Counted from the stretch's first letter, positions 34,924 through 43,893 are shown. The stretch: 64,000 bases of DNA from Dyadobacter sandarakinus (GCF_016894445.1 NZ_CP056775.1:5823001-5887000), one strand, 5' to 3'. Notes: generated by a model not told the origin, from the letters alone. Translations and numbers: made by a program.

Positions 34924-35694
34924 CTATTTTGTAATGCGGAGGAGCAGCTCGGGCTCGTTGGTAGTGATAAAATCCACATTCTTTTCGAGCAGCCATTTCA
35001 TTGTTTCCTCGTCATTGACGGTCCATACATTCGTGGTCATTTTCTGGTCGTGCATGGCGCGGATGTAATCTTCATTTTTCTTGATCACGGTGTAGTGGTA
35101 ATCAATACCATCCAGTCCGGCTGCCCTGATCTCCTCAGGCGTTTTGTCACCCATCAGGTACTCCACGTGAGCTTTCGGCGCCAGTTCCTTTACTTTTTTA
35201 CAAACATCGAAGTCAAAAGCAATGTAGTCCGTAATGCCGGCTACTTTCAGGTCTTTCACCATTTTAACGCATTTGGCGGCAAGGGCCAGTGAACGTTCCT
35301 TGCTTATTTTGGAAGTTTTGATTTCCAGGATCAGACGTGTTTTCTTTTGTTTTGCACCGGCCTTCAGGTAAGCTTCCAGGGTAGGGAGCGGTTCGCCATT
35401 ATCCAGTTTGATCTGCGACAGCTCAGCGGAGCCCGTCGTTTCAATATTGGTACCCTTAATGGAATGGTCATGCAAAACATACAATACCGAGTCGGCCGAC
35501 ATGTGTACGTCGAACTCGCTGCCATAGCACTTCATTTTGATTGCATGTTCCAGCGCAGCAATGGAGTTTTCGGTGGCGCCGGTATTTTTCCAGGCTCCCC
35601 GGTGGGCAATCACCTTGTTCTTATTTTGCGACATACCGTCAAAGGATGTAAGGCTGAATGCGGCCAGTGTCATGGCCAGGATCATTTTTTTCAT
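34924..35694 (-). CDS. Glycerophosphodiester phosphodiesterase family protein, exported
   Basis: 256 residues with a signal peptide (1-22, ending GMSQ). The TIM-barrel GDPD core has IAHRGAWKNTGATENS (catalytic His-Arg and Glu-Asn), EFDVHMSADSVLYVLHD with the metal Glu/Asp and second His, then NVWTVNDEETMKWLL. It cleaves glycerophosphodiesters to glycerol-3-phosphate and an alcohol in the periplasm. Confidence 0.93.
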   Translation of the reverse strand: MKKMILAMTLAAFSLTSFDGMSQNKNKVIAHRGAWKNTGATENSIAALEHAIKMKCYGSEFDVHMSADSVLYVLHDHSIKGTNIETTGSAELSQIKLDNGEPLPTLEAYLKAGAKQKKTRLILEIKTSKISKERSLALAAKCVKMVKDLKVAGITDYIAFDFDVCKKVKELAPKAHVEYLMGDKTPEEIRAAGLDGIDYHYTVIKKNEDYIRAMHDQKMTTNVWTVNDEETMKWLLEKNVDFITTNEPELLLRITK

Positions 35695-35865
35695 TTGGTA
35701 ATAAAAGTTTTAACTACTTCAATAAGGAACCAGCACGCGCAGTTTAACCCTGCCTGACTGATTTCCGGAGGCGAAAATTACAGCAACTTTGCGCCAGCAA
35801 TGTTAGCATTGTATTAATTCTTCCGCTTTTCACCTGGGCACACATTGACAAAAACAGAGCAAGAC

Positions 35866-36462
35866 TTATAATTCCGAATTTTGCTGCAAAAGCATTCTTG
35901 CATGCTCATATTCCTGCGGCGTGTCCACACTCGTCATAGTCAGCTCACTTTGAGGAGTGTACTGCTGCGTCTTGTAATTTTTCAGAAAAGACTGAAGACT
36001 GGTTTTTCCCTGATGAAAAGAGCTTTCCAGTAAAGGAATACTTGCTGCGGAGTACCAGCCAAGCAGCGGCTCGTACCAGCCTTCCCGATTAAAGTGTACA
36101 GCTGCGATACTTCCGGGATCAATGTGATGTAAAAAGCCGGTTAATGATGCCTCCGAAATGAACGGATAATCGCATCCAACAAGCAAAAAGTCACCGGTAC
36201 CCAGCATTTTTCGGGCTGAAAGCAAGGCCGCTATGGGTCCGTTTCCGGCAAATTCAGGCGCGTCGGTTATCACACGAAAGCCGGGCAGGACGGATGGAGC
36301 CTGCATAGGATTGCACGACAGCCATACTTCGCTGCATATTGGGGCAAGAAGGTCATACAGGTGGTACCGCTGTGGTTTTTGGTGGTAAACGAGCAGACTT
36401 TTGTCCGTGCCCATGCGTGTGCTGAGGCCACCACAAACAACAATTCCGATCGGCTTGCGCAT
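35866..36462 (-). CDS. mobA: Molybdenum cofactor guanylyltransferase (MobA-like)
   Basis: 198 residues from the ATG at 36462; the frame is open far upstream but the family begins here. GIVVCGGLSTRMGTDKSLL is the nucleotidyltransferase P-loop-like motif, LVGCDYPFI holds the metal Asp, and GWYEPLLGWY follows. It transfers GMP from GTP to molybdopterin. No other moco genes are in the window. Divergent from the kinase-like unknown at 36550 with an 87-base spacer. Confidence 0.88.
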   Translation of the reverse strand: MRKPIGIVVCGGLSTRMGTDKSLLVYHQKPQRYHLYDLLAPICSEVWLSCNPMQAPSVLPGFRVITDAPEFAGNGPIAALLSARKMLGTGDFLLVGCDYPFISEASLTGFLHHIDPGSIAAVHFNREGWYEPLLGWYSAASIPLLESSFHQGKTSLQSFLKNYKTQQYTPQSELTMTSVDTPQEYEHARMLLQQNSEL

Positions 36463-36549
36463 GATAGCGGGGTTTCTTATTGCTGGGGAAAATTCCGGTA
36501 AAGTGAACTTTACACGCAATTTGAGCGGAAAAATAGTAATTTGAATATT

Positions 36550-37593
36550 ATGGAACAGGGTGATGTAAGAATACTGAAAAAGAAGCCAATTTATCCCGTC
36601 AGTGCTGAACTGCGCAAATACCTGCGTTTTTACCAGCGTGATGCCAGGCTCCCGGTAGGTTATCATGACCTGGTTAATTTCTATGAATCGTTTCCCCTGA
36701 CTGATAAAAATGGAAAGGATACCCTTTGGGAAAGTCCGATGTACCCGCCGCTCGAAGTGGAGCGCCTGCACAACGGACTCAAGAAAGCGTATGCCATGCT
36801 GAAAGCTTCCGGCAACCTCAGGATTGTGGAGCACAAGTACATTGAACGCATTGATTACTGCAAGTTCGGGAACTCTAATCCGTTCAGGATCAAGATTGTA
36901 AACCGCCTGAATGATATTTACGATTACTTTTATGTAAAAAAAGCCGACGCCTCCCGCATTTACGGACTTGAACTTGAAGAGATTTTTTCACCCAATCAGG
37001 TGAACTACCTTGTGGATGGCGATTCGCTGATTGAGGAGCACATTGCAGGCATTCCGGGCGACGAATTTGCCAAATCGCGCCTGCGCCACACGGACTATAA
37101 TCCGATACGGATCGCCAAGGAATTTGTCAAGTTTAATGAACGCTGCAAGATTACGCTCCTGGGCGATATGCGATCCTACAATTTTGTCATGCAAATCACG
37201 CCCGATTTTGACGATTTTCAGTTCCGGCTTCGCGCCATCGATTTTGACCAGCAGTTTTATGAAGGCAATGCAAGGGTGTATATGCCGCAGTTTTTCAAGG
37301 AAAACAAACCTTATGTAGAACTGGCGATGGAGTGTCTGACAGACAAAACCGTGCTGCAATACCAGCAGGAGGAACAATCGTCGATCATGTATCAGGCACG
37401 CAGTGACAAGCACCGGCTCAAAGAGTTGCGCGACGTTTCGATCAAGGATAATATTTCCACCACAGATAACATTCACCAGCTCCGTGATGGCCTGGCGGCT
37501 TACTATGCCGACCAGAATTACAGCAAATGTGAAAGCATGACCGAAATTGTCGAGCTGAATATCAAGAATGTAATCAGACAGGTAATTGCCTGA
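36550..37593 (+). CDS. Uncharacterised protein with kinase-like motifs
   Basis: 347 residues, no signal peptide or membrane segment; the ATG at 36550 was preferred to the TTG at 36541. I do not recognise a named family. GDMRSYNFVM (205-214) resembles the catalytic loop GDxxxxN of aminoglycoside-phosphotransferase or HipA-like kinases, AIDFDQQF (229-236) the metal-binding IDFD, and IEEHIAGIPGDEF (161-173) a hinge region. A Lys in YFYVKKAD (near 129) could be the ATP lysine. Tyr/Arg-rich N-terminus and a helical C-terminus. Kinase function is inferred only from motif order. Confidence 0.6.
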   Translation: MEQGDVRILKKKPIYPVSAELRKYLRFYQRDARLPVGYHDLVNFYESFPLTDKNGKDTLWESPMYPPLEVERLHNGLKKAYAMLKASGNLRIVEHKYIERIDYCKFGNSNPFRIKIVNRLNDIYDYFYVKKADASRIYGLELEEIFSPNQVNYLVDGDSLIEEHIAGIPGDEFAKSRLRHTDYNPIRIAKEFVKFNERCKITLLGDMRSYNFVMQITPDFDDFQFRLRAIDFDQQFYEGNARVYMPQFFKENKPYVELAMECLTDKTVLQYQQEEQSSIMYQARSDKHRLKELRDVSIKDNISTTDNIHQLRDGLAAYYADQNYSKCESMTEIVELNIKNVIRQVIA

Positions 37594-37651
37594 GCAATTC
37601 AGTACCAGCAGGCGTTCACACTGGTCCTGCAAAACTGACCCGCATTATCCG

Positions 37652-37659
37652 TACCTTTG
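37652..37659 (+). promoter_or_regulatory. -7 box of mnmA
   Basis: TACCTTTG fits TAnnTTTG, 84 bases upstream of the mnmA ATG. Confidence 0.5.
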
Positions 37660-37743
37660 CGGAACCTGACGGTCGATTATGGCTGTTACAGGTTTTCAAA
37701 TTTACATAATCGGAAGGCATTCAACCTTCGGCTGATTTATCCA

Positions 37744-38859
37744 ATGAGCAAACACGGACGCATTCTTGTCGCCATGAGCGGCGGCATCGACAGCTCGCTC
37801 GCAGCTGTCCTACTTCACGAACAAGGTTACGAGGTCATCGGGATGACCATGAAAACCTGGGATTACGCCAGCAGCGGCGGTACCAAAAAAGAAACCGGCT
37901 GCTGCTCCCTCGACTCCATCAACGACGCCCGCACAATTGCAGTCGAACTCGGTTTTCCGCATTACATTCTCGATATCAGGAATGAATTCGGCGATTATGT
38001 GATCGACCATTTTACCGGCGAATACCTGGAAGGCCGTACGCCCAATCCTTGTGTACTTTGTAATACGCACATCAAGTGGGATGCATTGCTCCGCCGCGCC
38101 GACCGCCTCGACTGTGAGTTTATTGCTACCGGGCATTATGCCAATATGCAGTTCAGCAACGGCAGGCATTATGTTTCCAAAGGCGTAGACACCTGGAAGG
38201 ATCAGAGCTACGTACTCTGGGGGGTTTCACAGGAAAGTCTTTCCCGGACCAAGCTGCCGCTAGGACACCTGCGTAAGTCGGAAATCAGGGAAATGGCGCG
38301 GGAGCGGGGATTTATTGATCTGGTCAATAAATCGGAAAGCTACGAGATCTGTTTCGTGCCGGATAATGATTACCGCGGGTTTCTGAAAAGACGCATTCCC
38401 GGCCTGGAAGCCGAGGTGGCAGGCGGTAACTTCGTTTACGCGGATGGTACGGTTGTCGGAAAACATGAAGGTTATCCATTTTATACCGTTGGTCAGCGGA
38501 AGGGACTGGGTATCGCACTGGGACGTCCTGTTTTTGTAACTGAAATCCGGAAGGATTCCAATGAAGTAGTGCTCGGCGACATGCCTGACCTTTTCCGCGA
38601 CGGCATGCATGTCAGCAAGCTGAACCTCCAAAAGTACGCTTCTATCGAGCAGCCGCTTGAAACCATCACCAAAGTCCGCTACAAACACGACGGCACGCCT
38701 GCAATCATTGAACAAACCGGTCCTGATCAGATTGTTGCCCGTTTTCACGACGGCGTCAACGGCATTGCACCTGGCCAGGCGGCTGTTTTTTATGAAGGTG
38801 ATGATGTGGTAGGCGGAGGCTGGATTATGAAAAGCTTCCGGCAGGAGCGGGGCTGGTAA
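37744..38859 (+). CDS. mnmA: tRNA 2-thiouridine(34) synthase MnmA
   Basis: 371 residues from the ATG at 37744; earlier in-frame codons lack family similarity and lie in the leader. PP-loop AMSGGIDSSLAAVLL near 11-25 adenylates U34; the catalytic cysteines are in TPNPCVLCNTHIKWD (near 100-114) and in ESYEICFVPDNDYRGFL (near 200-216). It thiolates wobble uridine of Lys, Glu and Gln tRNAs. GCCSLDSINDAR is a usual MnmA stretch. Confidence 0.96.
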   Translation: MSKHGRILVAMSGGIDSSLAAVLLHEQGYEVIGMTMKTWDYASSGGTKKETGCCSLDSINDARTIAVELGFPHYILDIRNEFGDYVIDHFTGEYLEGRTPNPCVLCNTHIKWDALLRRADRLDCEFIATGHYANMQFSNGRHYVSKGVDTWKDQSYVLWGVSQESLSRTKLPLGHLRKSEIREMARERGFIDLVNKSESYEICFVPDNDYRGFLKRRIPGLEAEVAGGNFVYADGTVVGKHEGYPFYTVGQRKGLGIALGRPVFVTEIRKDSNEVVLGDMPDLFRDGMHVSKLNLQKYASIEQPLETITKVRYKHDGTPAIIEQTGPDQIVARFHDGVNGIAPGQAAVFYEGDDVVGGGWIMKSFRQERGW

Positions 38860-38948
38860 TCAGGTCAGGTTTCGTTAACTTGCCCTTTCCGCACCAATTA
38901 CTTTACTCAATTTCCTCTGTATTGTTTACTACAAACCAAACATGACAG

Positions 38949-39335
38949 ATGGATTTAAATCTCTTGCGCCGGGTGGCGAGGGAAAGAGTAAAAGTTGACC
39001 TTGTAGCAACAGAAATCGGCATTTACAGAAAAGAGCTGGATGCGGAAATCAAGTTTAATATGTCTGGGGTGAAGGAATGCATTAACCAGCCATTTGACCC
39101 CTATCCGGATAAAATACTGTTGCTGATTGAAGGCTTGGAGGATGCGCTCAGGGGCGCTAGGTATGTCGGGTTTACTTCACATCAAAATCATCCGAAGCAA
39201 CACGTTATCGGATACCACTTCTTTGAAACGGAAATAGGCGGGAAGACCGCCTATTTTAATATTCAATTTACAGTTCAAAACCGCTATTTTCTGTATTCAA
39301 TCACGGAATCGATCCGGTGGGAGACCCTGGAATAA
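38949..39335 (+). CDS. Small hypothetical protein
   Basis: 128 residues, soluble, no signal peptide. The C-terminal half (RGARYVGFTSHQNHPKQHVI, then YHFFETEIGGKTAYFNI and FLYSITESI) is loosely reminiscent of small nuclease-like or LPD3-like domains found in polyvalent mobile-element proteins and toxins; this is an impression, not an identification. It follows mnmA by 89 bases and is followed by a long-loop inverted repeat. No partner gene is evident. Could be a lone toxin-like domain. Confidence 0.6.
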   Translation: MDLNLLRRVARERVKVDLVATEIGIYRKELDAEIKFNMSGVKECINQPFDPYPDKILLLIEGLEDALRGARYVGFTSHQNHPKQHVIGYHFFETEIGGKTAYFNIQFTVQNRYFLYSITESIRWETLE

Positions 39336-39338
39336 AAA

Positions 39339-39388
39339 AACACCTGACGTGCTTAGAGGAGATGCAATCCAATGCCGGTTCAGGTGTT
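39339..39388. repeat. Inverted repeat with long loop
   Basis: AACACCTGA (39339-39347) and TCAGGTGTT (39380-39388) flank 32 bases. It may act as a weak terminator between the convergent genes. Confidence 0.4.
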
Positions 39389-39443
39389 ATGCAAATGTAA
39401 CAAAAGTGAATGAATAAACATTCTGCAATTCGGGACAAAAATT

Positions 39444-40214
39444 TTAAACCAGCCGTTGCCGCACTGCTTCATACAATATGACCGAGCAGGCCACCGAAAC
39501 ATTGAGCGATTCAACCTGCCCGTTCAATGGAATCTTGGCACTCGCATCAGCCATTTGAAGGAATTCCCTTGAAATCCCGTCTTCCTCAGATCCCATGATG
39601 ATCACCGTAGGAATGGAATAATCCACCTGGTACACGGATTTTTCGGTCTTTTCTGTACAGGCAATAATCTGCAAGCCGCTGTTTCGGAGGTAAGTCAGGG
39701 TTTCGCCGAGATTCGGCTCCCGGCAGATTGGCAGGAAGTTCAATGCACCGGATGAAGTTTTCATAGCGTCTGCATTGATCTGCGCACCGCCTTTCATCGG
39801 AACAATAATCGCCTGTACACCGGCACATTCCGCCGTACGGGCAATTGCTCCAAAGTTGCGGACGTCGGTAATGCGGTCGAGCAGCAGGAAGAGGGGCGTT
39901 TTGCCTTCTTCAAAAACCTGCGTAAGCACATTGTGCAGCGGCATGTACCGGATTGGCGATACAAATGCAATAACACCCTGGTGATTTTTGCGGGTTATGC
40001 GGTTGAGCTTTTCAACCGGTACCCGCTGCAAAGGAACTTCGCGTTCTTTGGCGAGCTTTTCGATCTCGTTCAGACCAAACTCGCGCTGAACAAACAGTCT
40101 TTCGATTTCTTTTCCCGAACGCAATGTTTCCAGCACTGACTGTGTGCCAAATACCATATCTGCCTGCGACGGTCTGGGGGCCGGTTTTCTTACCGGATAC
40201 TTCCGTTTCTCCAT
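39444..40214 (-). CDS. rlmB: 23S rRNA 2'-O-methyltransferase RlmB (SpoU family)
   Basis: 256 residues. An N-terminal L30e-like substrate-binding domain (about 20-95) is followed by a SPOUT methyltransferase domain with the three knot motifs: LDRITDVRNFGAIARTAE, IIMGSEEDGIS and IPLNGQVESLNVSVACSVILYE. It methylates G2251 of 23S rRNA. Its start overlaps the end of the upstream GWxTD gene by 25 bases, so the two are cotranscribed. Confidence 0.93.
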   Translation of the reverse strand: MEKRKYPVRKPAPRPSQADMVFGTQSVLETLRSGKEIERLFVQREFGLNEIEKLAKEREVPLQRVPVEKLNRITRKNHQGVIAFVSPIRYMPLHNVLTQVFEEGKTPLFLLLDRITDVRNFGAIARTAECAGVQAIIVPMKGGAQINADAMKTSSGALNFLPICREPNLGETLTYLRNSGLQIIACTEKTEKSVYQVDYSIPTVIIMGSEEDGISREFLQMADASAKIPLNGQVESLNVSVACSVILYEAVRQRLV

Positions 40215-41482
40215 GCTTCTACTACTGGATACCAGATTGGCTGGTATTCGGCATAGCGAACCAGTTCATAATGATCATCCACAAATTGATTGTTTCTGCG
40301 ATTAAAAGTAAAATTCACATTCTGTGCATTGCCGCGACGGTCGTAGGTCCATACCTCACGATCCTTGCTGCGCTGCACCTTATCCGGCGGTCCGAGGACG
40401 ATATATATCATTCCCTTATCGGTTTTCCAGCCTTCCTTATAAGTGGTAAAAAGCTGATTGGCTTCCTCTACACGGCCATAGTAGGCACGGATGGACTGCT
40501 GCGCCAGCATGGCATTTCCATTCATCAGCGTAAGCCAGTATTTGTCGAGTGCTTTTTTAAAATCATCCGCCTTTTTGATCTCACCAATTTCATTGTTGGT
40601 ACTCATATAAAGCAGCGGTTCCAGCAGAAGCTGCGGACGTGTCATTTTTGGAAAACGTTCGTTTACAACAAGTAACCCCAGACCTTCCGACTTGCTGGTG
40701 TCTGCAAAAATGTTGTAAAGTCCTTCTTTCGTAAACCGCAGCGGCTCATTGGCATTAATGCTGAACGTGCTGTCAATTTCAAGCGTCTTCCCGGCGTTCT
40801 TCTGAGCGACGTTCATAGGAGAACCTGCGGCCTCAAAATCGTGATTGTAGTAAACCACGTGAAGCTGGGCCGGGCTTCCTTCGGTATTTTTTAATGTAAA
40901 TTCTTCATTTAAATTGATGTAATGCCTTTGTAGCGGCTGTGTGCTGGTGGCTGTGTACACGCCATAAACCTGCCCCACCGCCATTTTCTTGAAATGGATC
41001 GTCAGGTCATTCAATACTTTTTTCAGCGTGCCTGTCTGGCTGATTTCGCTTAAAAGTACGCCATAGTCCTTGTTAGGGCTCTTGATTTCGTACCGAATCA
41101 CGATTTTATCGCCCACCTTCGACACATTGGAGGAGTCAAGCTTTACATTGCCATAGCCAAGCCTGTCGCGCGTGCCGTAATCTGAGTAGATCACGTAGTT
41201 CAGGTTGTAGGTTCTGATAAAGTCTTGCGCAGCAATCGGGTTTTTACCTTTTAATGCATCAACATACAGGTATACAGTTGACTGGGTAGTATCTTTTAAA
41301 AGGTATTTGCTCTGGATGGAGATCAGCGTATACTCTTCACTGACGGACGCAACGGCGGCCTGCTGATCCGTGGGGCGTACCTGTGCTTCCGGAATTTGCT
41401 TCTGGGTTTTGCTGGACGATGCGCAGCCGGCCATCAGCAGGACAGATATGATATAAGTAAAGGTGCTTAAAGAGGTTCTCAT
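40190..41482 (-). CDS. GWxTD domain-containing lipoprotein
   Basis: 430 residues from the ATG at 41482, which gives a lipoprotein signal peptide with lipobox LMAGC. The C-terminal GWxTD domain is plain: GWKTDKGMIYIVLGPPDKVQ, followed by VWTYDRRG. The middle is beta-rich. These proteins occur in Bacteroidota and some deep-branching phyla, function unknown, probably in the envelope. It overlaps rlmB by 25 bases downstream. Confidence 0.9.
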   Translation of the reverse strand: MRTSLSTFTYIISVLLMAGCASSSKTQKQIPEAQVRPTDQQAAVASVSEEYTLISIQSKYLLKDTTQSTVYLYVDALKGKNPIAAQDFIRTYNLNYVIYSDYGTRDRLGYGNVKLDSSNVSKVGDKIVIRYEIKSPNKDYGVLLSEISQTGTLKKVLNDLTIHFKKMAVGQVYGVYTATSTQPLQRHYINLNEEFTLKNTEGSPAQLHVVYYNHDFEAAGSPMNVAQKNAGKTLEIDSTFSINANEPLRFTKEGLYNIFADTSKSEGLGLLVVNERFPKMTRPQLLLEPLLYMSTNNEIGEIKKADDFKKALDKYWLTLMNGNAMLAQQSIRAYYGRVEEANQLFTTYKEGWKTDKGMIYIVLGPPDKVQRSKDREVWTYDRRGNAQNVNFTFNRRNNQFVDDHYELVRYAEYQPIWYPVVEAWRNGSIR

Positions 41483-41522
41483 GTATCGTTTCTCATCGTT
41501 TGTCAAATAACGAAGGAAGCAC

Positions 41523-41530
41523 CAAATTTA
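41523..41530 (-). promoter_or_regulatory. -7 box of the GWxTD-rlmB unit
   Basis: TAAATTTG on the minus strand, 40 bases before the ATG at 41482. Confidence 0.5.
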
Positions 41531-41568
41531 CCCAACAAACCATTAAGAAAATTTCGCACCAAAATGCA

Positions 41569-42489
41569 CTACTGCTGGGCCAGAAGGTATAACACTGCCA
41601 TGCGCACTGCTACACCATTTTCTACCTGGTTCAGGATAATAGAATGCTGGCTGTCAGCCGCATCCGAGGTAAGCTCCACGCCCCGATTGATAGGTCCCGG
41701 GTGCATGAGCACAATTTCACGGTCCAGCTCATCCAGCATTTCCTTGTTGATCCCGTAATAAAGGGAATATTCCCGGAGCGACGGAAAGTATTTGATCTGC
41801 TGGCGTTCGAGCTGGATGCGCAGCACATTGGCCACGTCACACCACTGCAAAGCTTCCCTGACATTGTGCCCGATACGCACGCCAAGCTCATTCAAATGTC
41901 TGGGGATCAGTGTTGAAGGCCCGCAAACCATTACTTCGGCACCCAGTTTCTGCAAACAGAAAATATTGGAAAGCGCTACCCTCGAATGGGTTATATCACC
42001 GATGATCGCAATTTTTTTCCCGGCCAGGTCACCCAGTTTTTCGCGCATGGAAAAAGCATCCAGCAATGCCTGGGTAGGATGCTCGTGGGTACCGTCTCCC
42101 GCATTCACGACATTGGCCGGAATGCGTGTGGAAAGGTAATGCGGGGCCCCCGGACTGCTGTGCCGCATCACGATCATGTCCACCTTCATGGCCAGGATGT
42201 TATTCACCGTGTCCAGCAGCGTTTCTCCCTTTTTTACCGAGCTCCCGGAAGCAGAAAAGTTGACCACATCCGCAGAAAGCCGTTTTTCGGCAAGCTCAAA
42301 GGAAAGACGGGTACGGGTTGAATTTTCAAAGAAAACGTTGGCAATGGTAATGTCCCGGAGAGAAGGTACTTTCTTGATCGGACGATTGATAACTTCCTTA
42401 AATTGGGTAGCAGTGTCCAGGATGGTGTGAATGTCAGTTTCGTTCAGGTTTTTAATTCCGAGTAGGTGCCGGACTGAAAGTTTTGTCAT
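41569..42489 (-). CDS. pyrB: Aspartate carbamoyltransferase catalytic subunit
   Basis: 306 residues from the ATG at 42489 (a TTG two codons up is less likely). It makes carbamoyl-aspartate in pyrimidine synthesis. Carbamoyl-phosphate site FFENSTRTRLSFELAEKRL near 51-69; aspartate side HPGPINRGVEL near 265-275. GDGTHEHPTQALLDAFSM is also typical. No pyrI regulatory chain adjoins it, as is usual in this phylum. Confidence 0.96.
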   Translation of the reverse strand: MTKLSVRHLLGIKNLNETDIHTILDTATQFKEVINRPIKKVPSLRDITIANVFFENSTRTRLSFELAEKRLSADVVNFSASGSSVKKGETLLDTVNNILAMKVDMIVMRHSSPGAPHYLSTRIPANVVNAGDGTHEHPTQALLDAFSMREKLGDLAGKKIAIIGDITHSRVALSNIFCLQKLGAEVMVCGPSTLIPRHLNELGVRIGHNVREALQWCDVANVLRIQLERQQIKYFPSLREYSLYYGINKEMLDELDREIVLMHPGPINRGVELTSDAADSQHSIILNQVENGVAVRMAVLYLLAQQ

Positions 42490-42512
42490 TGCCAATATTC
42501 GAGAAAGTTTTG

Positions 42513-42520
42513 CAAAGATA
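42513..42520 (-). promoter_or_regulatory. -7 box of pyrB
   Basis: TATCTTTG on the minus strand, 23 bases before the pyrB ATG. Confidence 0.6.
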
Positions 42521-42635
42521 ATAAGGATGTTTGGTCAACCGGGCAGGCAGAATAAGATTTTACAGCGCCGGATGCTTGGCAGGCGGCTAAAAAATTGAAT
42601 ATTAGCGAGAAAATTCTTCTGACAAATTTACTTTC

Positions 42636-43082
42636 ATGAACAAATCGCTGCTTTTAGACCACCTCAAAACGCTGCTTGGTGAACGAATGATGGTCGCGTG
42701 GAGCGCAATGGAGGCCGCACAGGATTCGGCCAATGATCAGGGAAAAAGCTCGGCAGGGGATAAGTACGAAACCTCCCGGTCCATGGGTCAGCTCGACCGT
42801 AACATGCATGCCCGCCAATATGAGCAGGCACGGCAGGAGCGGCTTGTCCTTGAAAAGATCACGGGATCGGAGGTACCCGGAAAAAGTACGCTGGGTACCT
42901 TGCTGCAAACGACGGCCGGATGGTTTTTTATAGCTGTGAGCCTCGGCGCCGTGGAGTGGGAAGAAGAGAGGATTATGGTCGTCTCTTCTTCCTCGCCGGT
43001 TGGGGCCTCCCTGCTGGGGAAGAAGGCCGGGGATTCATTTATGTTTATGCAAAAACAGCACAGGATTGAGGCTTTGCATTAA
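42636..43082 (+). CDS. Gre-like transcript cleavage/elongation factor homologue
   Basis: 148 residues. The N-terminal part is a helical hairpin with acidic residues at its tip (Asp42 and Glu45 in GDKYETSR), the same D-x-x-E spacing as the catalytic tip of GreA. The C-terminal part (VSSSSPVGASLLGKKAGDSF, near 115-134) matches the FKBP-like GreA/GreB domain. Shorter and divergent, so activity on RNA polymerase is inferred. Proteins of this kind are sometimes mislabelled 3-oxoacyl-ACP synthase. It overlaps the convergent yebC by 4 bases. Confidence 0.7.
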   Translation: MNKSLLLDHLKTLLGERMMVAWSAMEAAQDSANDQGKSSAGDKYETSRSMGQLDRNMHARQYEQARQERLVLEKITGSEVPGKSTLGTLLQTTAGWFFIAVSLGAVEWEEERIMVVSSSSPVGASLLGKKAGDSFMFMQKQHRIEALH

Positions 43083-43795
43083 GCCATGTTGTGGTATACA
43101 CGCTGTACATCGTCATCGTCTTCAATTTTCTCGATCAGCTTTTCCACTTCCGCCACTTCTTCTTCGCTGAGCTTTTTGGTGTCATTGGGAATGCGCTCAA
43201 AGTCGGCCTCCACAATCTCGTATCCGTTGTCTTCCAGCCAGTGCTGCAAATTTCCGAATGCTGTAAATTCTCCATAGATGTTGATCAGGCCTGATTCTTC
43301 ATCAAGAAAAACTTCCTCGCCTCCTACATCGATCAGTTCAAATTCCAGCTCTTCAAGGTCTTTGCCGGCTACATTCTTTACCTTAAAGATGCATTTCCTT
43401 TCAAAAATAAAGTCGAGCATACCCATCGTACCAAGGCTGCCGCCCAGCTTATTGAAGTAGCTGCGCACATTGGCCACGGTTCTGGTAGGATTATCGGTGG
43501 TGCTTTCAACAAGGATTGCAACCCCATGTGGGCCATAACCTTCATACACCATTTCCTTATAATCTTCCTGATCCTTTGACGAAGCCCGCTTGATGGCCCG
43601 CTCAACGGTATCCTTGGGCATATTCGCGGCCTTTGCATTTTGCAGGAGTACCCTGAGCCTGGCATTGGTAGCCGGATCGGCCGTACCGCTTTTTACTGCC
43701 AGGACAATCTCTTTGCCAATCCGTGTAAAGGTTTTGGCCATCTTGTCCCAGCGCTTAAACATCCTGGCTTTTCTATATTCGAAAGCTCTTCCCAT
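43079..43795 (-). CDS. yebC: YebC/PmpR family translation/transcription factor
   Basis: 238 residues, three-domain YebC fold. Conserved stretches are RIGKEIVLAVKSGTADPATN, NMPKDTVERAIKRASS, YEGYGPHGVAILVESTTDN and EDVQ-like DDDVQRVYHN at the end. Usually named a transcriptional regulator; more recent work ties the family to relief of ribosome stalling at proline stretches. A -7 box lies at 43886-43893. Confidence 0.93.
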   Translation of the reverse strand: MGRAFEYRKARMFKRWDKMAKTFTRIGKEIVLAVKSGTADPATNARLRVLLQNAKAANMPKDTVERAIKRASSKDQEDYKEMVYEGYGPHGVAILVESTTDNPTRTVANVRSYFNKLGGSLGTMGMLDFIFERKCIFKVKNVAGKDLEELEFELIDVGGEEVFLDEESGLINIYGEFTAFGNLQHWLEDNGYEIVEADFERIPNDTKKLSEEEVAEVEKLIEKIEDDDDVQRVYHNMA

Positions 43796-43885
43796 GCTTG
43801 TTGGTAATTAGTAGTTAATCTTTGTATTTGAAAAAACAGTGCGACCATTTCGCCGGACATTGCTGCGCCGGACGTCATCAGGCTG

Positions 43886-43893
43886 CAAATTTA
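43886..43893 (-). promoter_or_regulatory. -7 box of yebC
   Basis: TAAATTTG on the minus strand, 90 bases before the yebC ATG. Confidence 0.5.

Noticed and set aside
35866..36834. 322-codon version of the mobA frame
   Set aside because: The first 124 codons cross the intergenic region and the start of the divergent gene and lack similarity to MobA; the ATG at 36462 fits the family start.
36541..38859. A moco-thiolation gene cluster (mobA, kinase-like, mnmA)
   Set aside because: The genes are on different strands or have separate promoters and no other moco genes are present.
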